From Spongilla lacustris (taxonomy: Eukaryota; Porifera; Demospongiae; Spongillida; Spongillidae): DNA of 64,000 nucleotides. Below are positions 53,001 through 57,454 of this stretch, piece by piece. Every line of letters starts with the position of its first letter. Within the stretch, counting starts at the first letter, position 1. The DNA lies in NCBI GenBank assembly GCA_949361645.1, contig OX442433.1, positions 4,025,720 through 4,089,719 on the forward strand, given 5' to 3'. Both the position numbers and the translations under genes were made by a program. The notes below the pieces were generated by a model. It did not search any database and was not told the DNA's origin. It saw only the letters and a program-made list of their open reading frames with translations.

Positions 53001-55611
53001 GATTGGCAAACAACAACTACTAGAGCATTCTATGATGTACGAAAACCGGTTGTCCTACAATGTGATGCCAGCACTGAGGACTTAAGAGCTACTCTTCTAC
53101 AGGAAGGGTGTCCTGTGGCATAGATCTGCCTCCCGGTCCCTATCAAGAAGTGAGCGAAACTATGTGGCTCTGGAGCTGGAATGTTTGGCCATAGTTTTTG
53201 CCTGCCACAAATTCGACCAGTATATTTTTGGGAAGCAAGTTCAAGTAGAAACAGATCACAAACCACTAGAAATCATCTTTAGAAATCCATTCTGGCAGCC
53301 CCGTGGTGTCTACAGAGGATGTTGCTGCAGCTGCAAAGGTATTCACTGGACATGACATATATCGGCCAGGGGACCAGCAGGTGGTGGCCAACACTCTGTC
53401 CAGAGCACCATTGAGTCAAACGGCAACTGAGTGGAAGCCGGATGAGATGGTGTTCCAGCTGCAAAGCATCAGGGAATTAGAGTACATCCCTATTAGTGAC
53501 CAACATACAATGTATCAGAGATGTGCCGAAGGCTGGACTTCAAGATATGGAACAGATAGCGTTGCGGAAGGTTATTACACAAGGGTGGCCGTCGGCAAAC
53601 TCACAGGTTCCAGAGGTGATGCGCAGCTATTGGAATTTCCGAGATACGGTGACATTTCAGGATGGCATTGTGTACAAAGGAGGGCAGGTGGTCATTCCAT
53701 TGAGGATGAGGCCTGAGATACTGCAGTGGTTGCACTCCAGCCATCAGGGTGTCCAGTCTACACTGAGGAGGGCTCGGGATGTGGTGTACTGGCCTGGCAT
53801 GAGCAAGGACATTGAGTTGGTGGTGAGTCGGTGTTCAGTGTGTGAAGAAACCTCCCCAGCTCTACCTAGAGAGAAACTGATGGTGCACGAGATCCTGGGA
53901 AAACCCTGGGAGAAGGTTGGCATGGATTTGTTTAGGGTCCAGGGGAGAGATTTCTTGATCATTGTAGACTACCTCACTGACTATTTCGAGATATCAGAGT
54001 TGATGGACACTTCAGCCTCAGCTGTAGTTCAGGCAGTAATGCAGCAGTTTGCACGCCATGGTATCCCAGTTTGGGTGCATTCAGACGGTGGGTCACAGTT
54101 TGCTGCTCGAGAGTTCACAATTTTTTCTCAAGCCTGGGGTTTTGAACACACAGTATCCTCTCCGTACAACAGCCAGTCTAACAGTAAAGCAGAGACTGCT
54201 GTAAAAATTGCCAAGCGGTTGTTCAAGCGAAGCAAAGACCCATACTTGACCCTATTGGAGTGGAGAAATACCCCTACTATTGGCATGGGGTCAAGTCCCT
54301 GTCAAAGGTTCTTGGCTAGACGGACAAGGGGAGTAGTTCCCATGGCTGAGTGCAAAAGGGAACCTGCAGTTGAATCCCAGATGTTGGAGAAGAAACGCCA
54401 GAAGCAGGAGCAGCAAAGACTGAGGACCAGTCCAAGTTCTCCCACAGAGCAGACTCTGCTCCCCTCACGATTGGCCAACCAGTGCTGGCTCAGGATACGC
54501 GGGCCTTCATAATGCAGTGGGACAGGGGAAATTGTGTGGGCCGTTTGTCTGATCGTTCCTATGTAGTGGACATTGATAATCAGTTGGTTCGGAGAAACCG
54601 TCGCTTTCTTAAGCCTTCTTAAGCCTAATGGGGATAGCAATGATCACCCTAATGGGGCACAGCCAGTGGTGGTCCAGAGTGAGAGGGAGTCAATTCCATA
54701 CAAGACAAGAAGTGGTCCAGCCCCCCAGCCCAGTTTGTGAAACACTAATCTGTAAGGGAGGGGGATGTTCAGAGTCTGGGGACTAGGAGTCTCGCACATG
54801 TGTTCTGTATGTGTCTCGTGTGCTTGTGTGTATCTGATTGCATCGGCTATTAGAGAAGTTAAGATAGAACATAACAACAATTTACCGAATTTCAACATTA
54901 CTTAGTGTCTAATTCTAATGGCAGAGGCGTCACATAGAAAGCGGTTAACTGTAGTAGAATAGCGTCAAGTTCTCGCTGTTGCCTGCCATTAGTTTGTAAC
55001 AACATGGTAGCAAGAATGACTGTGAAGTTTAATATTATTAGAAAAGATCGTCTCATTAGGCATAATTAGGTGATCCCCCATCGTTCGCTATCGTAAGTTG
55101 CTACTGTAATAGCCTGAAGGTCACGAAAAGAGCCTTTATTTCACTATTAAACTGGGAACGAGGCGCAACGAGGATGGTGATTTTTGTACAGGGTTCCAAC
55201 TTCCAATCCATGTATTAACAATCCTTGGGTCGACCAGCTTTGCCGGTTTTAAAGCGGGCTGTAACGTATCGCACATCTGTTTAGCGTCTGAAATCTCCAT
55301 GATATTAGCAATACGATTATAGATCAGGGAACATCAGACCTGTTGACCTGTTACCTATAACGTCTAAGAGTGAAATGTTAGAACAGCTGCATAAAACCTG
55401 GTGTTGCGTATGTATTTGTCTTCATACGTAATCTTTTAACACATTTAACTATCCTAGTGTACGCACCTTTAATCTGTTGATAATGGTATTTCACCTTGAA
55501 CTCTCCAGAATACTCATCAGTCCATGCAATTGTCGTTGAAGTTAAAATAAGCACCCCTTCCTGTTTCTTAAAGCGGACTCCGAATACTTCGAGAAGGGTC
55601 TGCTCGCTCAT
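9870..55611 (-). CDS. GTF2H1: General transcription factor IIH subunit 1 (p62), multi-exon gene
   Basis: p62 is a core TFIIH subunit acting in RNA polymerase II initiation and nucleotide excision repair in the nucleus. Its N-terminal PH domain docks TFIIE, XPC and activators, BSD domains follow, and the C-terminus holds the core together. Exons read in order on the minus strand: 55611-55467, 49706-49423, 49154-49095, 48939-48846, 48772-48738, 48364-48253, 42507-42440, 15209-15097, 11922-11888, 11065-11046 (tentative), 10986-10846 and 10067-9870. Junction phases agree throughout. Diagnostic matches to remembered p62 include LHQLYKDLV...PEEFWANRL (first BSD), [16 protein letters not shown] (second BSD) and [15 protein letters not shown]. 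About 435 codons are covered, against 548 in human p62. The last exon, expected to be about 60 codons, was not found. Introns of 5.8, 5.7 and 27.2 kb are packed with transposons. Confidence 0.88.
10308..10640. mobile_element. Tc1/mariner-like MITE (CAGTGCCGYCCAC family)
   Basis: Ends cagtgccgcccacccacaag and cttgtaggtggacggcactg are near-perfect inverted repeats. The right side is followed by TA; the left has TG. The interior is rich in gcgagtc/actcgac motifs and partly palindromic. It lies between two GTF2H1 exons. Confidence 0.85.
10846..10986 (-). CDS. GTF2H1: GTF2H1 exon
   Basis: 47 codons, phase 0 to 0; acceptor catgtag before GTA CCT and donor CAT then gtatgt. The end [13 protein letters not shown] aligns with the IRQEMEAYTPKL segment of human p62 and joins directly to the exon at 10067. 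The first half ([13 protein letters not shown]) is divergent. Confidence 0.8.
11046..11065 (-). CDS. GTF2H1: GTF2H1 candidate micro-exon (20 nt)
   Basis: A strong acceptor (ttctcttgtgcag) is followed by 20 nt that convert phase 1 to phase 0, exactly what the neighbouring exons need, and then gtgaag. It would encode DQELLRF. Size and weak donor make this tentative; an alternative is an undetected exon elsewhere between 11887 and 10987. Confidence 0.35.
11888..11922 (-). CDS. GTF2H1: GTF2H1 exon (35 nt)
   Basis: Acceptor aaactcag and donor GAG then gtaaaa bound [11 protein letters not shown], which resembles the KLQESIEYEDLG stretch of human p62. Phase 2 in, phase 1 out, compatible with the exon at 15209. 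Confidence 0.6.
11923..13398. other. GTF2H1 intron sequence, nothing assigned
   Basis: Contains a few open stretches, for example about 12269-12457 and an acidic [10 protein letters not shown] frame at about 12888-12990 on the plus strand. None could be matched to a family. Confidence 0.4.
13399..14469. mobile_element. Tc1/mariner-like non-autonomous element with exon-like cargo
   Basis: TA at 13397-13398, then cagtaccgtccacaagaaag; the right end ctttctcgtggacggtactg is followed by TA at 14470-14471. Subterminal CpG-rich motifs (acacgcgagtacacgcgtg) mirror each other for over 100 bp on both sides. At 1071 bp it is long for a MITE, because an unrelated coding-like segment sits in its core. 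Confidence 0.85.
13883..14290 (+). pseudogene. Exon-like fragment inside the TA element
   Basis: An open frame contains [20 protein letters not shown] followed by a short [13 protein letters not shown] segment and then cag with gtatac, a plausible splice donor near 14091. The hydrophobic/acidic pattern with a VVPVKKV end is like a small beta-rich module I associate with the N-terminus of some BEN-domain proteins; that association is from memory and unverified. The open frame after the donor is probably meaningless. Best reading: a host exon captured by the element. Confidence 0.4.
14612..14976. mobile_element. MITE, CAGTACCAGTCAGAAAA family, copy 3
   Basis: TA at 14610-14611, then cagtaccagtcagaaaaatg; the right end ttttttctgctagtactg is followed by TA. 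365 bp. Internal CpG-rich sequence matches copies 1 and 2, in inverted orientation relative to copy 1. Confidence 0.85.
15097..15209 (-). CDS. GTF2H1: GTF2H1 exon 8
   Basis: 113 nt, phase 0 in and 2 out; acceptor ttgtttag before GGT TAC, donor GGACA then gtaagt. [16 protein letters not shown] aligns with the KRFNHHSAMVLAAGLRK segment of human p62, and the leading GYS follows ...PIE of exon 7 as GYG follows ...PLDE in human. Confidence 0.85.
15461..15694. mobile_element. pogo/Tigger-like MITE
   Basis: TA, then cagtctaccctcgatagtgt; the right end tatcgagggtagactg is followed by CA. The CAGT-C-ACCCTCGATA terminus with TA flank is the pattern known for pogo-type elements. 234 bp, no coding. Confidence 0.8.
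15695..17305. other. Intron sequence with simple repeats
   Basis: Holds an ATT microsatellite (17036-17068), ATA runs near 16717 and many tacatgta palindromes. A 134-codon minus frame at 15833-16237 has a low-complexity Ser/Pro end and no recognised family. Confidence 0.5.
17306..18657. mobile_element. Foldback element, copy 1 (about 1.35-kb near-palindrome)
   Basis: From cctgcatcctctgatttata (17306) the sequence is mirrored to tataaatcagaggatgcagg (18657), with arms of about 660 bp broken only by small indels. The centre (about 17820-18145) is a second set of arms with CCCGGGTGGAC motifs, cggtactcgtaaaac, and aagtcttttcaggattgggc against its inverse. No transposase is present. The inner arms recur in copy 2 at 22699-23041, so inner and outer parts may be different elements. 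A piece of the outer arm also recurs near 29082. Confidence 0.8.
18681..19236. repeat. Left terminal inverted repeat of transposon A
   Basis: Pairs with 22143-22698; the inner end is ataactgagaacccaca. Differences are isolated substitutions, for example a C/T in the cctctatttctc stretch. Confidence 0.93.
19467..22100 (+). CDS. Transposase of transposon A (877 aa)
   Basis: Likely catalyses excision and insertion of the element. Visible parts in order: a basic N-terminus with a Cys/His cluster ([11 protein letters not shown] ... LCTDCRKEL, about residues 12-56); a Gln/Ser/Pro tandem repeat (65-161); acidic and basic linkers; a helix-turn-helix near residues 265-300 ([20 protein letters not shown]); a conserved GKKDFVSV / [13 protein letters not shown] block; Cys-rich [13 protein letters not shown] and [11 protein letters not shown]. 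Candidate catalytic acids are D547 in ADFSEN, D632 in [11 protein letters not shown], and E659 (AEWHFF) or D673 (HGKSAGDG). The same blocks occur in copies B and C here. I recall this family as widespread but mostly uncharacterised in animals. The start chosen is the first ATG; B suggests an extra upstream segment may exist. Confidence 0.85.
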   Translation: MQSSLIMPFPPRKRCCNPLKRHEVTRKRGLNPVSSTLMALHPSLGLTCSQYLCTDCRKELMADRQQPSSSQQELQQPSSSQQELQQPSSSQQELQQPSSSQQELQQPSSSQQELQQPSSSQQELQQPSSSQQELQQPSSSQQELQQPSSSQQELQQPSSSHGTCAPTLSVDNAGNIEGIFWNEEDSMHSPESEQTSGWTEEESSNSDGLSHVLLKRKTAHTDRGAQAKKRRMDDGTRPCTTVSLNDGEEIVQQLKEKFNSTTRSERLRILTILPKSWSRRKIAKVFGVSRYLARRAKMLVAEKGVLSSPNLKLGSLTLSAQTEEEVKNFYLSDDISRIMPGKKDFVSVLAADGKREHKQKRLLLCNLKEAYNEFKGRHPDMKIGFSKFAMLRPKECILAGAAGTHSVCVCTIHQNIKLMMAGGKIESLTDGLYKHYRHCLAAMQCNPPNIDCHFGNCNQCPGTEPLHKSLQTAFDKHSIDTVEFKQWTSTDRATLETRVLQVDEFVDCFITMMKKLVVHDFTAKMQSSFMQQKKESLKEGEFLVIADFSENFSFVVQDEVQSFHWNNSSATVHPFVCYYREKENLKSLCYIIISENTQHDTIAVHLFQGKLVEFLSQKCGGKKPQKIFYFSDGCAAQYKNCKNFTNLCYHFLDFGVHAEWHFFATSHGKSAGDGAGGTLKRLATKASLQRLYKDHILTAEQLYLFAVSEIKGMHFGFATLSEHEQEAEVLEDRLKRSRTVPGTHQLHSVVPVSTTVVEVKSFSNSASPRKERVALGQAFTPLPFGAISGYVTVAYDGSCWLGCVLNVNEHEHTITATFLHPCIPATSFVYPDQQDILDIDPSDILTRVQPSTATGRTYTLTKKEMQEASRALQTYLS
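19659..19948 (+). repeat. In-frame 30-bp minisatellite, 9.7 copies
   Basis: The unit cagcagccttcttcatccca plus gcaagagctc encodes [10 protein letters not shown]. Units start every 30 bp from 19659, nine full plus 20 bases, and appear identical. Because 30 is a multiple of three and the unit lacks stops, several other frames stay open across it. Confidence 0.97.
22143..22698. repeat. Right terminal inverted repeat of transposon A
   Basis: Mirror of 18681-19236. The transposase stop lies 42 bases inside its inner end. Confidence 0.93.
23676..23812 (+). repeat. 5' LTR
   Basis: 137 bp, matching 26189-26325 with a handful of differences (tgtgacggaagccgtcacca against tgtgatggatgccgtcacca). Confidence 0.92.
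23882..26251 (+). CDS. Gag-protease-integrase zinc finger polyprotein, one in-frame stop
   Basis: One frame runs from ATG 23882 to 26251, broken by a TGA at 24323-24325. The first part is a strongly charged coiled coil of Arg/Glu repeats (RRRDEERE...), about residues 40-125. After the stop comes a capsid-like helical region ([24 protein letters not shown]-type motif [12 protein letters not shown]). Two CCHC knuckles follow ([28 protein letters not shown]), then a retropepsin motif ILLDTGC and, without RT, an integrase HHCC ([10 protein letters not shown] ... CRGCPTC). The last 50 codons are read through a deletion junction and the LTR. The stop may be a mutation or, less likely, a readthrough site. 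Confidence 0.85.
26124..26186 (+). pseudogene. RNase H C-terminal remnant
   Basis: In another frame [20 protein letters not shown] is read, ending in TGA at the start of the 3' LTR. ADALSRA is the typical end of a Gypsy RNase H. Its position after the integrase zinc finger and at the LTR shows that RNase H was the last domain. Confidence 0.75.
26189..26325 (+). repeat. 3' LTR
   Basis: 137 bp, ends gtccgtcaca, followed by the AGACC duplication. Confidence 0.92.
28506..30590. other. Intron sequence, little recognisable
   Basis: One piece at about 29082-29134 (gaggaggtgcagtgt ... ggtgatctgtgctggaatg) matches the outer arm of the foldback near 18285-18330. No coding family was recognised. Confidence 0.45.
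30600..30960 (+). pseudogene. Tyrosine recombinase C-terminal fragment (DIRS/Crypton type)
   Basis: [20 protein letters not shown] and [16 protein letters not shown] follow the layout of the catalytic end of eukaryotic tyrosine recombinases, whose usual signature here is HSFRIGAATTA. The His is replaced (NLSFRNG), stops break the flanks, and the terminal Tyr helix is not readable, so it is inactive. It could come from a DIRS-like retrotransposon or a Crypton. Confidence 0.6.
31428..31896. repeat. Minisatellite, about 100-bp unit, five copies
   Basis: Units begin acctgag or acctgat at about 31428, 31540, 31638, 31747 and 31836 (spacing 112, 98, 109, 89). Each holds gtggcagtggtctagtggag and aggacatcattttgaaac. 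Copies differ by indels. Confidence 0.9.
31900..34150. other. Intron sequence without recognisable genes
   Basis: A GC-rich patch near 32567-32620 (gggggttcaagggtccagac) looks like part of a dispersed repeat. A Gln/Ser-rich plus-strand stretch near 33910-34010 could be the start of the element coding at 34.8 kb. Nothing else could be supported. Confidence 0.45.
34800..35215 (+). pseudogene. DIRS-like retroelement gag-type ORF fragment
   Basis: Pieces in different frames align in order with the gag-like ORF I associate with DIRS elements: [56 protein letters not shown], then [14 protein letters not shown] and a Cys/His end ([14 protein letters not shown]). Stops and frame changes show decay. 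Upstream open sequence (34158-34721) may belong to it, but I cannot confirm this. Confidence 0.55.
35217..35308. repeat. 92-bp perfect palindrome
   Basis: Symmetric around 35262/35263 (cctcgagg) with no spacer. The right half is an inverted copy of the gag-like zinc-knuckle coding sequence on the left. The 16-mer ggcagcggctacccgc occurs both before (about 35125) and right after it (35305). Confidence 0.92.
35863..36464. mobile_element. MITE inside the hAT-like pseudogene
   Basis: aatagacccttccctttaac at the left is mirrored by gttaaagggaagggtctatt at the right; arms of about 38 bp run to aaggaatgcaatt. 602 bp. Removing it with one copy of a 2-bp AT leaves the transposase frame open across the junction. 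Confidence 0.85.
37079..37355. mobile_element. Foldback MITE, about 120-bp arms
   Basis: caagatataaaaaacattct is mirrored by agaatgttttttatatcttg, and the match continues through ggtggtgtaaaaagaaaggg and gagatacaatgattattcct to a loop of about 35 bases. It sits directly in the hAT-like coding remnant. Confidence 0.9.
37385..37795 (-). pseudogene. Basic helical-repeat protein, N-terminal fragment, copy 1
   Basis: From ATG at 37795 the frame starts [19 protein letters not shown], hits one TGA, and continues to 37385. It contains a loose repeat of about 22 residues (Y-x-A/S-N/D-x-E-x-R-A-S-x-R), for example [16 protein letters not shown] and [18 protein letters not shown]. Such basic tandem helices precede the main domains of several large eukaryotic mobile-element proteins, but no such domain follows here. 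A second copy lies at 47600-47769. Function unknown. Confidence 0.5.
39040..39400 (+). pseudogene. Tyrosine recombinase, upstream half fragment
   Basis: [39 protein letters not shown] and [11 protein letters not shown] follow the layout of the first half of the DIRS-type recombinase catalytic domain. In this family the core normally reads FLR-S/A-GE with the first catalytic Arg; here WLGE lacks it. Stops follow. It is probably from the same kind of element as 30600-30960, whose fragment covers the second half. Confidence 0.55.
40147..41891. mobile_element. Palindromic (foldback) element with a piggyBac MITE inside
   Basis: Outer arms 40147-40450 and 41585-41891 are inverted copies (accttaatggtttagga; acttcacatatat). 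A second palindrome (40451-40803, centre near 40630) sits inside the left half (ggtttaatgtgtagcagcca and inverse). No ORF. A diverged arm copy also occurs near 45636-45722. Confidence 0.75.
40835..41582. mobile_element. piggyBac-type MITE, TTAA target
   Basis: TTAA at 40831 and 41583. Left end ccttaattctccaggt; right end gacgacgggagattaaagg. It carries the palindrome tcctacgcgtagga once at the left and twice at the right, the same layout as the 2.3-kb element at 42990. 748 bp, no transposase. Confidence 0.93.
42440..42507 (-). CDS. GTF2H1: GTF2H1 exon 7
   Basis: 68 nt, phase 1 in and 0 out; acceptor acttattgcag, donor GAA then gtgagt. [18 protein letters not shown] takes the place of the VKNPLLDLTALEDKPLDE stretch of human p62; similarity is modest but both junction phases fit. 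Confidence 0.65.
43042..43723. repeat. 349-bp tandem duplication inside the piggyBac element
   Basis: ctcctaaattcaaatgaaa starts both copies (43042 and 43391). They share gatgcggttcttaaaaatgc and later blocks, with a few substitutions and a small deletion in copy 2. Confidence 0.85.
44003..45057 (-). pseudogene. piggyBac transposase, catalytic core deleted
   Basis: Starts at ATG 45057 ([13 protein letters not shown]) with a basic and then acidic N-terminal region. A frameshift near 44725 leads to [16 protein letters not shown], an in-frame stop near 44450, and [20 protein letters not shown] ... [15 protein letters not shown], a typical piggyBac upstream segment. The sequence then jumps in another frame to the Cys-rich C-terminus ([16 protein letters not shown] ... 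[10 protein letters not shown]). The DDD catalytic region between them is absent. The family performs seamless excision at TTAA; this copy cannot. Confidence 0.85.
45392..45647. repeat. 128-bp tandem duplication
   Basis: taatactggatttgaaggcc begins both copies at 45392 and 45520; they are nearly identical. The end (accattaagg) runs into a diverged piece of the 40.1-kb foldback arm. Confidence 0.92.
45930..46025. repeat. Hairpin made from an inverted copy of transposase coding
   Basis: atggcatcctgtataatgaa (45930) is the inverse of ttcattatacaggatgccat (46025). The arms continue to taggcgacttttaa and its inverse around a 9-bp loop (gcaccaatt). The right arm is coding (GDF then YTFIIQDA). Confidence 0.92.
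45984..46972 (+). pseudogene. Transposase of the transposon A family, copy C, 5'-truncated
   Basis: Coding begins at the first catalytic block (GDF then a small deletion, [16 protein letters not shown]), continues with [36 protein letters not shown] (second Asp) and [20 protein letters not shown] to a stop at 46543-46545. Decayed C-terminal pieces ([12 protein letters not shown]; then [19 protein letters not shown] sequence near 46890) end at about 46972. All N-terminal domains are missing. Confidence 0.85.
47600..47769 (-). pseudogene. Basic helical-repeat protein fragment, copy 2
   Basis: From ATG 47769 MPSRERKR is followed by stops, then [15 protein letters not shown], corresponding to [15 protein letters not shown] of the copy at 37.7 kb. 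Flanking non-coding sequence (gacaaaaataac; tctgatacctga) is shared too, so both are copies of one dispersed element. Confidence 0.5.
48253..48364 (-). CDS. GTF2H1: GTF2H1 exon 6 (second BSD domain)
   Basis: 112 nt, phase 0 to 1; acceptor attgtgcag, donor CAAG then gtaagg. [20 protein letters not shown] matches the [20 protein letters not shown] core of the BSD domain. Confidence 0.95.
48738..48772 (-). CDS. GTF2H1: GTF2H1 exon 5 (35 nt)
   Basis: Acceptor atgcttccag, donor AAG then gtacat; encodes [12 protein letters not shown], the counterpart of VKMKYAENVPHN. Phase 1 to 0. Confidence 0.88.
48846..48939 (-). CDS. GTF2H1: GTF2H1 exon 4
   Basis: 94 nt, phase 0 to 1; acceptor tgcactctag, donor CAG then gtatgt. 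[20 protein letters not shown] matches the [20 protein letters not shown] block. Confidence 0.95.
49095..49154 (-). CDS. GTF2H1: GTF2H1 exon 3 (60 nt)
   Basis: [20 protein letters not shown], phase 0 to 0, donor CTT then gtaagt; corresponds to the KQDVGISAAFL linker. Confidence 0.88.
49423..49706 (-). CDS. GTF2H1: GTF2H1 exon 2 (end of PH domain and first BSD domain)
   Basis: 284 nt, phase 1 to 0; acceptor caatattag, donor CTT then gtatgc. [18 protein letters not shown] and [18 protein letters not shown] complete the PH domain; [20 protein letters not shown] is the BSD1 core. Confidence 0.96.
50064..50402 (-). CDS. Unassigned 112-codon ORF in GTF2H1 intron 1
   Basis: The frame opens [18 protein letters not shown], a small Cys group, followed by a Lys/Ala/Glu-rich helical stretch ([19 protein letters not shown]) and a hydrophobic tail. 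No family recognised. It may be a gene fragment or chance. Confidence 0.25.
   Translation of the reverse strand: MFGCDRYSTYCLACRKKIKTSGIEALNSSADDFAAKAKGVSEFTCKLMSQRIAKSNALRKAAKRKEDEMKALDSDLSKAINSLFKVDFVVQLYVLACIIVLWGVHLLLQYMY
50722..50831 (+). repeat. 5' LTR
   Basis: Begins tgtttagagtctgggg (consensus TGTTCAGAG at the other end) and ends gaacataaca. Confidence 0.92.
50840..51660 (+). pseudogene. Gypsy gag with zinc knuckles, broken
   Basis: The largest open piece (51106-51450) carries the capsid-side motif [20 protein letters not shown] and [19 protein letters not shown]2CX3HX4C knuckle ([13 protein letters not shown], near 51550) and a second, split knuckle (KCH ... HFARKCY) follow. Frames change several times. 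Confidence 0.8.
51671..51856 (+). pseudogene. Gypsy protease, active-site changed
   Basis: [15 protein letters not shown] and [14 protein letters not shown] occupy the retropepsin position, where the family has (L)DTGASCNVL. The catalytic Asp codon now reads Asn and the Gly reads Ala, so it is inactive. Confidence 0.7.
52060..52938 (+). pseudogene. Gypsy reverse transcriptase, three or more breaks
   Basis: [20 protein letters not shown] and [15 protein letters not shown] lead the domain; a 19-bp tandem duplication (52219-52256) shifts the frame. [20 protein letters not shown] follows, then another shift near 52445, then loss of the segment before [13 protein letters not shown]. The YxDD box reads AADDVLVYS. 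The connection region is [17 protein letters not shown] and [17 protein letters not shown]. Confidence 0.88.
52219..52256. repeat. 19-bp tandem duplication causing a frameshift
   Basis: ctggcacaactagagaaag occurs twice in direct succession; 19 is not a multiple of three. Confidence 0.97.
52940..53420 (+). pseudogene. Gypsy RNase H, broken
   Basis: [20 protein letters not shown] and [11 protein letters not shown] carry the Glu and third acidic motifs; an earlier part (near 53050) is out of frame, and the terminal motif reads [10 protein letters not shown] instead of NADALSR. Confidence 0.8.
53496..54512 (+). CDS. Gypsy integrase, open 338 codons
   Basis: The frame keeps the HHCC finger (H80, H83, C113, C116) and a complete catalytic triad: D144 in VGMDLF, D197 in HSDGGSQF, E233 in SKAETAVK (spacing 52 and 35). 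The C-terminal end is frame-shifted after about 54512, where a GPY/F-type module would continue toward the LTR ([19 protein letters not shown] in another frame). The start is the first start codon in the frame, not a true N-terminus. Confidence 0.88.
   Translation: MTNIQCIRDVPKAGLQDMEQIALRKVITQGWPSANSQVPEVMRSYWNFRDTVTFQDGIVYKGGQVVIPLRMRPEILQWLHSSHQGVQSTLRRARDVVYWPGMSKDIELVVSRCSVCEETSPALPREKLMVHEILGKPWEKVGMDLFRVQGRDFLIIVDYLTDYFEISELMDTSASAVVQAVMQQFARHGIPVWVHSDGGSQFAAREFTIFSQAWGFEHTVSSPYNSQSNSKAETAVKIAKRLFKRSKDPYLTLLEWRNTPTIGMGSSPCQRFLARRTRGVVPMAECKREPAVESQMLEKKRQKQEQQRLRTSPSSPTEQTLLPSRLANQCWLRIRGPS
54766..54876 (+). repeat. 3' LTR
   Basis: tgttcagagtctgggg to gaacataaca, about 90 percent identical to the 5' LTR by eye. 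Confidence 0.92.
55467..55611 (-). CDS. GTF2H1: GTF2H1 exon 1 (start codon, PH domain)
   Basis: ATG at 55611; 48 codons plus one base, donor AAAG then gtgcgt. [20 protein letters not shown] follows the KKQDGALYLMAERIAWAPE pattern of the p62 PH domain. Phase 1 fits exon 2. The promoter would lie right of 55611; no TATA box stands out. Confidence 0.93.
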
Positions 55612-55901
55612 TCTTAATAGCCAGTTCCAATTACAGCACTAAAAAGTAATATATTCAAGTATGTTATTAAAAAACGACATTAATAATAAGCTGCCGGTGA
55701 GAATCACGGCTGTTTCGTTCCATTGAAAATTCAGCACTAGGCCCGCGCCCACTATGAACTTAAATACCTAGCAACGTGAGTTCATTAGATCCACCTGGCG
55801 CGTACGTTGTAGAAAAAGGGCCCTGTTACGAAACCGTCGGTAATTCCTCACAAGATGAAGGTACAGGGGCTGATCCAGAGAGGGTGGATAGGGTGGCTAG
55901 C

Positions 55902-55934
55902 CACCCCCCCCCCCCCCCTCCCCCCCCCCCCCCC
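55902..55934. repeat. Poly-C tract
   Basis: About 33 bases, almost all C, preceded by gatccagagagggtggatag, the head of a GC-rich dispersed repeat. Confidence 0.95.
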
Positions 55935-55935
55935 T

Positions 55936-57454
55936 TCCTCAAATAATTATTTACGAATACTAAAATACTGATTGAGAACTATTAGCAATTTCTGTTTGAG
56001 GGCTAATAGCTTTTCTGTTCAACAGCTTCCATTTAGGGGTGAAAAAAAGATGATGACGCTTTGTTTGATCTTTTGTGTGATCAGATGTTTATTTTGATAC
56101 ATGCATAATAATTGTGACTAGTACATAGCACAAAAGAAAAATCAATGTAAGCATATAGTTGCCCGTGCACATCTTTAAACTGCATGATAATACTAAGTTA
56201 CCAAATATGTCAATCATTTACACAAAAACATCATATGAAAGTTGTGATTTATTCATACAACACTGATTCACTACACAACTTTCTATGGTGCATTTGTGTG
56301 AATGATTGATACTCCTAAATAAGGAAAACTTCAAAATTCATTCTAAAATTCTTTGCATTGCTTGGTGCCTGCCATGCATTTAGTTTCTGTCTCAAAGCGA
56401 AAAGAGTAATTTAGGTGCTTTGTGTACTCACCATTTACAAACCGTAATAGGTCCGAGAAATTACTTGAAAAATATTCCAAGATAGATTATCATTTACGAT
56501 CAGTTGATTGTGCATACATAGCTAAATCCTACAGGATTTGTGAATTGACAGCCATAGTATTGATACCTTCTTGAGACATCCTTCATGTTAGAGCCATTTA
56601 TAATCTTGAAGCCAACGTCTCTGAATTTAGCCTGTTTCCTTTTCCGTACTCCTGCAACACTAAATCATACAGTATTCAGTTTAAAATTAAAAACAGCATC
56701 TGCAAGCCTGTCTTGCTCAGATATCAGTACTGATATCTTTCATCATCATTTCATCTTCTTGACTGTCAGATTGCATCTTGTACAGACATCCTGAGCAGGA
56801 TCCTATTCCTCTGACTGCTCCTCATGTCTGCCTGATCAGTGTTAGGAAGTTCAGCCGAGGAGGTTTTTCACCCGTCATTTAGATGCAATCATGCCAAATA
56901 TGCAGGCTGCTCATGGTAGCGATATAGAAACATATAGCCAAATGTATATATATCATGTTCTCGGAAACTAAATTTTACCATTCAATGAAAAAGGCATTTC
57001 ACATGTCAGGAAAATCAACAAAAATAATATTTCCAGTAATACAGCTGTAATATGCATATTTTTTCATCTTCCCCTTCTTCCTCGATGTCTTCCTATGTCC
57101 AGTAACAGTTGGTGGCTTTGAGAACTTTACCAGTACTTTTCACTGAAATAATGTGTCTATGATGCAGAATATTTTTTTTTTGCTCAGCAACTCTGTCGGT
57201 TAAGGTATTTTTGAAATGGTTAAGTATTGTTGACCTTACATATAAAAATGAATTCTGCAACTGAGTACAGAAATCATATGAGTCAAGCTATATCACTGAT
57301 ATGAAACATAGTCTTCTGTTTGACCAGAGGCTATAGCACCTAATTGCAGTACATACGAAGTTACTGGCACAGTGTGCACACCCATGCATCAACTGTTGTT
57401 GAGTCCCATGAAAGAGTGAGATTTTTATTTAATTGCATACATTACTTCACTTAC
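55936..57454. other. No recognisable gene
   Basis: AT-rich. Short open stretches only. Likely the 3' part of the 59-kb gene candidate plus the GTF2H1 promoter side. Confidence 0.4.

Larger units (their letters stand above)
50722..54876 (+). mobile_element. Ty3/Gypsy LTR retrotransposon with both LTRs, decayed
   Basis: LTRs of 110 and 111 bp (50722-50831 and 54766-54876) share agagtctggggactaggagt and end gaacataaca. The 5' LTR is followed by tggtcagaagtcgg, a plausible tRNA primer site; the 3' LTR is preceded by aagggaggggga. Internal order is gag, protease, RT, RNase H, integrase, the normal Gypsy order. Many frameshifts. No clear target duplication. It lies in GTF2H1 intron 1, sense opposite to the gene. 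Confidence 0.93.
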
